DNA from: Galaxea fascicularis
Taxonomy: Eukaryota; Cnidaria; Anthozoa; Scleractinia; Euphylliidae
Direction of reading: 5' to 3'
Assembly: GCA_948470475.1 (NCBI GenBank)
Contig: OX419336.1
Span: forward strand, 37,873,512-37,937,511
Length of the DNA: 64,000 nt
This document shows, one piece after another, positions 33,830 to 44,391 of the stretch. Each line of letters begins with the position of its first letter. The stretch's first letter is position 1. The translations under genes were made by a program, and so were the position numbers. The notes under the pieces were generated by a model. It searched no databases, was not told the DNA's origin, and saw nothing but the letters and a program-made list of their open reading frames with translations.

Positions 33830-36001
33830 CACGAATAAATAACTGCCGTGCGACAAAGTTGTGTGATGAAACTGAGGTTGTTCCTTCCGCACTTCGAAGA
33901 ATATGTTTTGTTCTATTGGAAAAGCAGGAATACCTAACCTATAAAACTCCAACGATGCAAGACGTAATATAAACCCCGGAAGCTAAGATACGGGCTATTT
34001 CTGAGAAACTCTGCGCATTTCAACAGTTCTGAAACGCTTGCCCTGTCACGTCTATCGATTCCCAGACTACCCTAGTCTACCCAGTCCTCTTGGGTCAAGG
34101 TGATTCGAGTGACCGGAAGTGACGCTGCGTCATCTTCCACCAAACAATTTTCGCAAAGCTTCCGCATTGTGCTCTTTGCAAATGTCGGTGTTTTACACAA
34201 ATTCTAGTTCTCCAAACTCTGCCGGAAATTTTATTCAGAACGTCGTCTATGTACCTGTACTGCATCTGACGGCAGCTACATGCTTACTAGGGATTTTTCT
34301 TTTACTATTTTTAGAGGTGATCGTAATGAGCTGACACAGAAGAAGAGAAATTGATTATGTAAACCGTTTAGAAATCGCTGACTCACCAAGGGCCAAAGCA
34401 ATGATATAAGAAAGAATAAATATATTTGAAAAGGGCATTTGTCGCTTCATTTCTGCCTATTTTCAATTTCTACTGAAACATAATGTAAAAAAGCGCTGCA
34501 CAGAGCCGAAACTGCATACGCTAAGTTGCATTTTTCTCTTTTTGAGTACGTTTTTCTTTTCGTCTACGTCGTCACAAATATAATCTCAGTTTTTTTCAAG
34601 AAAATACTGTTCTCTCGAAAGAAATAATGACGTCACAATCGTATTGACGTGCGGCCTTTCTTGGAAAACCAGGTAATGTTTTTTTTTTTTTGCAACTCCT
34701 TAGCCCACCCCTTGCGAGAGCTTGCTTGTAGGTTAGCAACTGACCTACATGAGTACATTCGAGAAACACGTTGCCGCAGTCACTGATTATCTTAGCTGAG
34801 GGGGGTATTTCCCAGCAAATGGCTAACGAACGATTTCTCGAGAAAGCACTTAAAACACTTCATTTTGATATGGGTAGAAAATTGCCACCTGATGAACCAT
34901 CATTCTGGAAATAATTCACTTCACGTTCCCTTTCTCGAAAGCTTTTTAACAGTGGAAATTCTGCTCACTATAAAGGAAAGCACATCTTAGATAGTTCAAG
35001 TTTTCAAACTTTTCTGGGGGAGTATGCCTCCAGACTCCCCAGGACAGGAAACGCGCTTAGCGTCACAATCGGCTACGCCGTCAGTCAAGAATTTTTTAGC
35101 CTGTTATTTATTCTGAGAAGATAAGGAAACGACAGCAACCAATTCACACCCGAGGGCAGCAATAAAGCTCCTTTCTCTGGTTCAGTCTTTCCCTTACAAA
35201 ATGTTCTCTTCTTCGCTACAGATACCTTCTCAATAGAAATTTTGTCGAAAAATCTTGTATGAGAATGGGAAATGGGGGCCATGTGCATTCTCAGAGGCGC
35301 CAAAGAAGCTACTCTTGAATTGTGGCAAACTCAATGAAATGCGGAAATCGGGGTTACATTCACGTCAGCCGAAAATTAAGTGAATCCTTTTGTAGACAGT
35401 TTTGGAATGTGTGAGGTGATTACGCTAATGCTGATGTTTTCCCTCTTTTTCATATGACCTCGAACTCGTCACGTGCATTGCAGAAGCCTCCATAGACATC
35501 TGGTTTCACCAATCCTGTTTTAGCACACCGTCTTCTGAGAAAAACACGAAGTCAAGGAAGAAAGGCTGTTTTGGTTTTGGAGTCTAAAATGTTCAACTTA
35601 AATCACAATAAATACTTCAGGGATAACCAGGGTGACTGAATTAGCTTAAAGATCATCAAGTACATCAATACGAAAAAAAATTTCAAGATCTAATTATGCT
35701 AAAGCACGAAAATCATTATCGCGAATCTCGCGTTTTACAGGCGACGTCAAAATGAGCAACGTTGAGCAAACGGCCAACCGCGTTCATCCAAAGTATTTGA
35801 CTTCCGGTTGCCGTCGGCCTACGTGACCCGTGAACCCTGCGTTGCCGCCCCCTGCTTTTTCCCGCGCACTTCCCTCTCTTGTGACGCTAACAAGTTAGGG
35901 GCCTGGGTTGAATAATATTGACGATTTCACAGAGGCAGTATTTGTGGCTGAACTGTGTTGGAGATTTTAAACGCTGATTTTACATCAAACAGTTTGTTAG
36001 C
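33830..36001. promoter_or_regulatory. Shared 2.2-kb divergent promoter region of BID-like (-) and BCL2L13 (+)
   Basis: The two start codons face away from each other. Near the BID-like side, GACCGGAAGT (34111-34120, ETS type) is followed at once by GACGCTGCGTCATC, which resembles an ATF/AP-1 half-site pair. Near the BCL2L13 side, ACTTCCGGTTGCCGTCGGCC and a pyrimidine- and GC-rich stretch (35800-35900) precede the ATG by about 100-200 bp. A 50-codon hydrophobic frame at 34182-34334 is probably chance. Confidence 0.45.
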
Positions 36002-39000
36002 ATGGATCTCGATCCAGTAGAAGAAACTTACATTACCCAAGGGACACCTGAAATATCAGATTCTGAAATGGAGGGGTCTACAGAGACTCTACATTTAGAC
36101 GGAAGCTCTGACAGTATTAACCAAGACACAAAAACGTTATCTCGCTGGGCCTCTCGAGAAAGGATTCGAGAAGAAACCCGGATTGTTGTTTTGGACTTCT
36201 TAAGTTCGTTACCTGCGGATAAATTAACTGCTAGAAATCTTGTCCGTTCAGAGAAGAGGTCATCATGTCTTACTAAATCTATGCGTGGACTATCGAAGAG
36301 TTCTAGCGATGCTGGTTCGTACGAGCACAAACGCCAAAAATTTCTTCGGATGGCAAGGCTGGAAAGGAAGCTTTCGCTAAACTTGAAGAGGGACATTGAA
36401 AATTTCGACCAGAATACGCTCAAACACAGATCCAAACGGGAAGAACAGTAAGTAGTTGTTCTCATTTAAGCTTATTTTAATTTCTCGCGCTGATTTCAAA
36501 CGGCTTGTCAGCTGCTAGTTCGGCGTGAGCATACAATTAAGACATATTAAGCTTCACGACATCCAAACCACAGCTGATGTCGTAGAAATCGATTTGATGT
36601 TTATTTCTCTGGTTAAGTTGTGGCAATGGAGTCTCTGTCTAGACTTCGTTGCTACCCATCTGTTCAAAGTAGGAAAACAAATGGAACAAGCAGCTGCTGT
36701 GTTTTTGAAGTTTTCGGCCCTCGCAAACTGTTTAAAAAGTTTAAGCTTTATAAGTTATTACGAGTTTTCAGTTGATCGATGGGATTCCGTAAGGTAAGTA
36801 TTAAGCGTATCGACGAAATCCGTTTGCCAGATATACCACAAACTCTGTTAATCTAACTTGTCTTTCAATATGGACGTTTTATATCAGGCAAAATCAGTTG
36901 GAGCTGAGCGGTAAGGGATGCGCCTTCCTAAAGTAGATGCTTGCATTTTTTTTTTATTTTGCTTGTCGAGTTTCTTAATCGACTTATACAACAAAGAAGT
37001 AAGCTTAATTTTGTAGTAAAGCTAATATCTGAGGGTGGGCGAAACACAAAAGTGACATTTGTAGATTTACTTCGGGTAATATAACTTACGGGAAGTACTT
37101 AATGTAAATAGTGAAGCGGCAAGCGGGTGATTAAATGTTTGAATAATTCATTAAATTGATATCACATTGTTTATATCTTAGTTGTTAATTTGAAAGTCGA
37201 TTTACCTGAACTACTGCTAATGTTCTGATTAGGATTTACAAATTCTAACTTAGAATGTTGTTATCGATAACTTGAATTAGAATGGTGATTTAATGTCTCA
37301 AGAGAGAAGTCTTTATGGAGAAAAGTTCTGACAGCTAGAGGGTTTGTGTTTGTGTAGGTGTGTACACTGTATGTCTTGATTAAGGTACAGTAACTGTAGT
37401 CTTTTATGGTGGATGATTTATAGTTTCAAGCTGCTGGTGTTTACAAGGTGATGATATATTGATAGGTTTTTGCAATTTATGTTACAATATTCAATTAAAA
37501 TCATTTTCTGCCTTTTATGCACTTGATCCCACTTTAGGTATTGTTTCTTATGTGAGGGACTGTTACTGATAGTTAATTACTAATTAAGTTCTGGAAAGAT
37601 TTCCACACAGCCCCATACATTAACATTATACTTGCATCACTATCACACTAACCCTTTTCCAAAAACGAATAGAGTTTGAGTCACAAGATGCATGCAAAGT
37701 TTTGATGGTAAGTATACTGAAAGCTACACACAGGCTAGCATTTATTTGACATTCTAGTTCAAGCTCTTTTAAATTTGTATTTAAACTCCTGTGTTTTTTC
37801 AAGCCGTAAAAAAAAACTTATTTTAATAAGCTGATAAGTTCAGTTCTTTCACGTCAGTATGGTGGTTGGGAAAAAGTTACTGAAACTGCTTGACAGGATG
37901 AAAAATGAAGTAACTAAGAAACAAGTCTGGCTAGTGAAGAATTTGTTTTGGCTAGTGAAGCAAACGTGTGCACTAGCCACTGGGCTAGTAATCTGAAAAG
38001 TTAGTCTCGAGCCCTAGTTGCAATACAGCCTTTAGTTGAACTTGTTCCATTGATTCAATGAAGCTACAGGGGAATCTTTCATAAAAATCATTCTGACTTA
38101 CAATAACATTAGTGTTATTATAGTGTCCTATCTGTTGCAAAACTTAGTCTCAATGAAAAATATAAACTAAAATTGTTTCAAATAAAAATTAAGGGCAATG
38201 CTTTATTTTATTTTAACATTATTGTTACAAGTTGTTTGTCAATATCATGTGATTTAAAGTATGTTATCTTCTAAGACAAAGATGGATGTTGTGATTTAAA
38301 TTTGTTTTTGGTTTAAAAAAGTTAAACCAGTTTGGAACTGGTTCCAAAAAAATTGTAACCATTGCTGTAATAGTAAATGTTCAGCAGACTGTTTGGAATT
38401 CTGCAAGATATTTGTAACTCCTTCTAGTGTTTTTATTTGTCTGAATTATTATTAAAATCTTTGAAAGGAAGCAAGGTGAGTCACTGAGCCTGAGAGTTAA
38501 ATGTGTTTATGATGTTGAAACAGCTGTCTATAATTGCTTCCACTCAAAGCTGGGCTAATTTCTACTGATTTGTTATTAATCAGGCAGGGATTTGCAAAAC
38601 ATAGCTAGGGATTCTAGTAGTGATGATAATTTATTGTCATTATGCTGTTTGTCTGGTTTTGACTCAAAATATCGGGGAAATATCAACAGGTGTGACCCTT
38701 TATGACAGCTCAACTCAGAGTCATTGTTTTTTCTGGCAGATCAAGGGGTAAATAATATGCTCACTATTAAAAAAAGGAGTAAATTATACTTTCTCAAGCA
38801 GGTGTTACAAACCTATGCAACTGACGACTTTAAGACATCGTTATTTTTATGTTTGAGATTAAAAACAGACTACTACCCACAAACATAACAGACCTTTTTA
38901 AAGCTCATAATCATTATGCAATACTGAGAACTCTGATTTTTACATTGAGAGAGTTCCATGTACCACATCAACACATGGGAAGCACCCATTATCTTATTGT

Positions 39001-42000
39001 ACTTTGGTCTGTATCTCTGGTGCAACTGAAAGGTCCAGACCTGTACAATGTATATCACTTCTCTTTCAGCATTCAACTCAGAGAAAAAGACTAATGCACC
39101 TATCAGTGTCAAGCCCGAGGGGGGGGGGGGATCGGGCATAGGATGGGGATTTTGACATTTTCTGAAAAAAATTATCAAAATCCCCACCCCCGAGCAAAAA
39201 ATAATTGTCAAAAGTATCAAAATCCCCTTCAGTCCTTGCTGCACACAAGAGGAAAGCAATAAAATTCCCCACCCTGGGGCCACAATGTCTGATCAAAATC
39301 CCTACCCTGGGGATATATGTGACTGTCAAATTCCCGTGGATTGCCCGACCCCCCCCCCTCGGGCTTGACACTGATAGGTGCATAATAATAACAGTGGCTG
39401 ATAACAATAATATTGCTCAAGCTGCCCACTGCGCATTTCCTAGAATACTCTTTTGTGTTGTCTCACATGTCTCTTAAAGGAGAAGTTCAATCCAAAGCTG
39501 CACTTATTTTTCCTTCGGCCAACAAAAAGTTAATACAAAGATGGGTTACTCACTAAAATTTCAACTTCCAAAGAGCTTTCTAGATCCACTAAAATCCTTC
39601 TCTGAAATTGCCTGAAAATCAAGAACTGAGCGCTGTCATCTTGGAGTAATTTAGCAGCCTGGCAATGTATGTGTGAAGCTAAAGAGCTCAACATGAATTT
39701 GGCAGGAAGCTTAAATACTTGATAATTTTATTTATTTCTTGTGTAATGGTGCTGGCATGTGTTTTTGTGGCTATGGCTTTTTGTGCAGCTACATTTTGCT
39801 CAACCAGGTTTCCAAAGACAGTAAAAGAGGGTTTTCGTTCACCCGTTTACCAGTTTCGAAGAAGAAAATCGGGTGTCTCGAAACTTCAGACATCAGACCT
39901 CAGATCTCGAAAACTCAGACCTCGAAACTTCAGAACCCTTGAAAAATGACTGAGATTGTAAACGCAGCTCTACATGAATGAATATTTATGATAATTATCT
40001 TGACTAACCCCAAGTGTCAAATCACGCAACAATCGTGCATCGATAATTGCAGACAGGTAAAAGGTTTCCTATATTTTTATTCAAAACAAAAACAAGAATG
40101 ACAAGAACAATGGCAAAATTGTTTCACTTTCTCGCGTGTAATCTCGGAAAAAAACCTGAAACTTCAGACCTCGAAAACTCAGACCTTGGGCTTCCTTAAT
40201 CTTTCAAGGGCTTTGTTGGACTTGCATTTGTATCTGTATCTTTAGTGTGTTTTAGGTTAGGGATTAGGGCTGAGAGTCAAGGAGTATGTAATTTGATAGT
40301 TTGTTTTAATAAAACTGCATCACTTTCTTAATGGTTACTTCAATAGTTAAGTCTGTAAATGTAGTCGTTTTTTGAAAATATCATAGTTTGGATAGGATAA
40401 ATTCATCAAGTGTTTTTAATGTGTTTTTAATGTGTCACTAAATGACTGCTGGTTGACTGGCTGCAAGTCATTTGGACACAGCCTAATTTACAAGTATACA
40501 TCTCCAGCATCTCTAACTGGTTTTGTATGGGTGAAGGAAACAGAGATCGAATTAAACAATGGGGCCCTACAACTGATGTCCTGAATACACCAGATTTAGG
40601 CACACGACAGAAAACCTAGGCTTGATTACCAGCTGCTGTTCGGGAAATAAACCTATAGAAAACCCAATGTGTTCTGTACATAATACAACACATCCCTGTT
40701 TATGCAAGTGAAGAGACAGAAAATAATAGAATAGAATCAATCCTTATTTCAAAGGCATGTTTTTAAGAATTTGTAGCAAAAGTAAACCATCTTAACTGTT
40801 TATTTACCACACTTGTACTGACCTGTACTGCTAGAAGCTTGCTTGGTCTAATTCTCATAACAAATTGAGAATTACCTCTGACAACAGCTAGGTAAGAACT
40901 TTATCAAACTGTATTAAATTCAGGTATGAAAATGACAACACATGTTGCACTGATTGACAAGGCTCAACTCCCAGCAGGGCTTTAAAAACTTGTTAATAAG
41001 AAAAGTTAAGGCTTGGGTGCACATGCATGAAACAGGCAGAAAAAGTGCAACAAATTCCGTGAATGGTTTTCGGATACTTAAAGACAACAGATACACTCTC
41101 TTACAGTCTTTCTGACCTCACATTATGACCACAGAAAACACTGGTTTAAATTTGTCTTTCATATCCGTCATCGTCATCTTAGAAGCTTGGCTTTCACTGG
41201 GAACACATTCTTCCTGAAGCGATACGGCTCTGATGCAGCCATTTTTATTTACAAATGAAGTTGAGCATTCAGACATCACACATGTATACATTGCCAGACT
41301 GCGTAGTTACTCCAAGATGGCAGTACTCAGGCACAACCACAAAAACACAAGCCAGCACGGATACCCAAGAAATATCAAGTATTTAAGCTTCCTATCAAAT
41401 TCAGGTTAAGCTCTTTGGCATCACACATACATCACCAGGCTGCTAAGGTGATGCTGCTCAGCTCTTGATTTTTGGGCTACCTTGACAGAGAAGGATTTCA
41501 TTGGGATAGAAAGCTCTTTGGAAGGTGAAATTTTAGTGAGAAACCCATCTTTGTATTTAACTTTTTGTTGGCTGAAGGAAAAATAAGTGCAGTTTTGGAT
41601 TGAACTTCTTCTTTAATTTTATATATATTATTAATAGTTACTGTACATAACTTTTGCAAGTTTTGCTGAGCATTTGCATTATGTATTTTTTAGGAAGCAT
41701 TGTACATATACATCAATTTGTGTGACTTATTTTTAGGAAAGAAATGTTAACAAATGTTAGTTATGTATATTCATTAGTATTGGATACATTAATTTTACTA
41801 GTATTTATTATTATTAGTGTCCCAGTTAGTCGGTCCATGACTAGCTAGTAGATCTAACGTTTATTTTATTTTAAGTTCTATTCACTCATTCACTCGCTTG
41901 CCTGCTTGTTTTTTCATTCATTCATTTTCGTCATTCATTTGCTTTCATTTCATGGACATATTTGCATTGTGTCCACTGCTGTGAAAGTGTGATAATAGGT

Positions 42001-43962
42001 ATGATACCCCACAAGACAGAAACAGCTATCCTTGGCTATGTTGCAGTGAAAAATTAAATTCAGTTAAAATTTTTTAAAGTAGGTTGATTCTCAAAGCCCT
42101 TTGTCTCCTAAGCCTAAATAATTATTCAAAATTAGGGCTAGGAGACAAAGGAAATTGATTTTCAACCTAGGTTAAAAAAATTTAGATCAAGGGATCATCA
42201 TCTCAATATGCTTACAGCCAACATGGCTGTATAGTGATCACTGTTGTGAAAGTGTGTTAACAGAGCGTGCCTATGCAGTACTTGAAACATTGTCAGTTTA
42301 ACCTTATATGGATGACGTTGTTACTCTGTGTCATTCCTAACACAGACTCAAGTAACAGCTCTCTACATCACTTTACTAAGTTATTGTCTCGCATGTACCT
42401 GCACCTGCTCATGAAGTGATGGAAGGTGTGTAACATGATATGGGTTATTGTGAAGAAACAATGACTGTTTGTCAACTTACAAAATTGGTCAAATGTTTAC
42501 AGAAAAATTCCAGCTTGATTCCATTGTACCATCAATAATAATTATTACTTTCATTCATTACATTCTATAGGGAATTCTCCAGGAGACCGGATGTCCTGAA
42601 GATTCCCCCTTATAAGCCTAATGATTTTTATGACCACACACCTTCACCAGTGTTATCTCCAGAGGGTCGTGTTGCGGCAAGACTTGAAAAAATTAGTCAA
42701 GAAATCATGGAAATGATGCCAAATTTGATGGATGAGCCACTAAAGATCATGCAAGCAGGAAATTTGTCATATGAACAGTTCTGTGTGGCAGCTAGACACC
42801 TCACATTTGACCACCAAATTGTTGGGTGGTCCAAGGTGGCACTGCTATGCCACTTTGCACGTGAAGTAGCCATCATGGGTGAAATGGATGATTCACAACT
42901 TGAGCTTTTGGCTGAGTACAGCTTTAGGTTTATTCAAGAAAGTACTGCAGAATGGATAGAAAAGAAGGGAGGCTGGGTGAGTATTGCACCTCAGGGCTCT
43001 CATTTGAGGCCAGATGTTGGATGTAATGTCATGTTTGCAAAATTACCCTTATTTGCAGTTTCTTCAAGACATGCCCAGAAATGCAGGATAATCACAAAGT
43101 GTCCCCTAGCCCTGATCCTCACCTTAACCCAAGCAATTCTGTCAAATGCAAAGTCATATGGAAATTAAAATTAATTGTGTATAACATGTAGTAGCCCAGG
43201 GTGTCAGTGTCCTGGATTTCTGGACATAAGTGACTTCTTGTTGCCTATGTTCTCCTTTCATTGAGTGTAAAGTCATTAGCATCAGATACATACTATGAAC
43301 ATGCATAGTAGGCTCTAGTTTTAACCCCAAACACTGGTCAAGACAAAATTATGCTGTAGGAATCAGGGGTTGCATTAACACAAGATTTGTGTGGGAGTTG
43401 CTAATTATAATAACGTAACTAGTTTACTAGCAAATATTCTTTTTCTGGGCATCGTAGTGAGACTCAAGCATATGGTTTTAATATTCACAAGTGGTAAATC
43501 ACTTTACTAAAGTCACACCCACAGAATATGACCTAGTACAAAAAAAAAGACTATTTAAAAAAGTATTGGTATCCGGTGTTGTGCATATTATTTAAGACAA
43601 TCAATTGATGTGATTTGAATGCCAATGTAATCAAAGGTAACCTTGGCTATTATGATGTTCTTTTCCATCTACATTAATTCTAGGGCATGCTGCAACAGTG
43701 TAATATTATATGCTGCTGACCTTTGTTTTCTTGGTAGGTGGCTTTTGATGAAGAAGATGAGGATGACATCATTAATTCGCAAATTCTGCTTCAAAAGTTT
43801 TTCGAGAAGGAGGAGGAAGATGGTAATGGGAAAGATTCCTTGCAGCATAGAAGAGCCAGTGGTTCAGCTAGCAAGAGAAACTCATGGGACTCATGGCTTA
43901 AGTATGGTGTTGCCGCTGCTGCTGTAGGCATTGGTGTTTGTTATTCACTGATAAGACAGTAG
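36002..43962 (+). CDS. BCL2L13: Bcl-rambo / BCL2-like protein 13 (three exons)
   Basis: In mammals this is an outer-mitochondrial-membrane Bcl-2 family protein with roles in apoptosis and mitophagy. Exons: 36002-36447, 42571-42976 and 43738-43962. Phases join exactly (a CA|G glutamine codon at the first junction), giving 358 residues. N-terminal ETRIVVLDFLSSL matches the start of human BCL2L13. FYDHTPSPVLSP matches its HTSPVFSP region. A BH1-like stretch lies near 230-250 (VGWSKVALLCHFAREVAI) and BH2 (STAEWIEKKGGW) ends exactly at intron 2, as in other Bcl-2 genes. An acidic segment (DEEDEDD) follows. The C-terminal helix YGVAAAAVGIGVCYSLI (about 340-356) is the membrane anchor. Only about 55 residues separate BH2 and anchor, against roughly 200 or more in human. 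AATAAA at 44483-44488 is a likely poly(A) signal. Confidence 0.92.
39095..39382. mobile_element. 288-bp Harbinger-type MITE, copy 2, with TAA target duplication
   Basis: TAA at 39092-39094 and 39383-39385 flanks TGCACCTATCAGTGTCAAGC and its complement, GCTTGACACTGATAGGTGCA, at the right end. The length equals that of copy 1 at 6759-7046. Inverted ends here are closer to perfect than in copy 1, suggesting a younger insertion. It lies in BCL2L13 intron 1. Confidence 0.85.
39478..41612. mobile_element. 2.1-kb foldback element with ~300-bp inverted ends and TTAA duplication
   Basis: TTAA at 39474-39477 and 41613-41616 flanks the element. The left end AGGAGAAGTTCAATCCAAAG and the right end TTTGGATTGAACTTCTTCT begin inverted repeats that continue for about 300 bp (for example GCAGCCTGGCAATGTATGTG against CACATACATCACCAGGCTGC). 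TTAA duplications are typical of piggyBac and Kolobok superfamilies. No transposase frame is visible. It lies in BCL2L13 intron 1. A GAAACTTCAGACCTCGAAAA-type motif is repeated in the interior near 39890-39930 and 40150-40180. Confidence 0.8.
42040..42185. mobile_element. Hairpin MITE (copy 2 of the 607-740 family)
   Basis: It shares AAAAATTAAATTCAG and TTGATTTTCAACCTAGGTTA with the element at 607-740. Its interior folds through CCCTTTGTCTCCTA and TAGGAGACAAAGG. It lies in BCL2L13 intron 1. Confidence 0.55.
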
Positions 43963-44205
43963 GAGGGCTTTAAGGTACAAAATTATGTGCGTGAAAGCCA
44001 CCTGTTAAAGAGGCTTTACTCGGAGAGTAGCCCAAGGGCTGTGTTGTAGCTGTGTTGAGTAGTAACAATGACAGCATTGATATAGATAAAGGATGGATCC
44101 TTATAGCAAATGTATCTCTGTCCAGTCTCCATGAGATTTAACTAGGTTGTTGGATAGTTCAAGCTAGAAAGGGCCATTCATCTGGCCAGCATAGTCATAG
44201 CCTGC

Positions 44206-44391
44206 ATAGCAAGCATTTCCATGGGGTTTTCAGTGCTCAAGATTTTGGATGCACAGGTTTTGTTTTAATGGGGCGAGAGCAAAATGAGGGGGAGGCAAGG
44301 AGGGGTACACCTCCTCCTCTTCCCCCCCCCCCAACATTCCTGTTTTGAGCACTGAAAACCACACAGAAACGCTTGCTATGCAGGTTAGCAT
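44206..44391. mobile_element. MITE with TAGCCTGCATAGCAAGC ends
   Basis: TAGCCTGCATAGCAAGCATT with GGTTTTCAGTGCTCAA pairs with TTGAGCACTGAAAACC and GCTTGCTATGCAGGTTAG. It has a C- and G-rich centre and lies in the 3' region of BCL2L13. Related to 21955-22120. Confidence 0.65.

Noticed and set aside
34182..34334. 50-codon ATG-led frame with a hydrophobic C-terminal half in the BID-like/BCL2L13 spacer
   Set aside because: Very short, inside a promoter region, no recognisable family and no splice or poly(A) context. Hydrophobic frames of this size are common by chance in T-rich DNA.
36028..36465. 145-codon minus-strand frame
   Set aside because: It is the antisense shadow of BCL2L13 exon 1, which joins in frame to exon 2.
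36525..36797. 90-codon plus-strand frame in BCL2L13 intron 1
   Set aside because: No family resemblance. The exon 1 donor at 36448 and the phase match with 42571 make it intronic.
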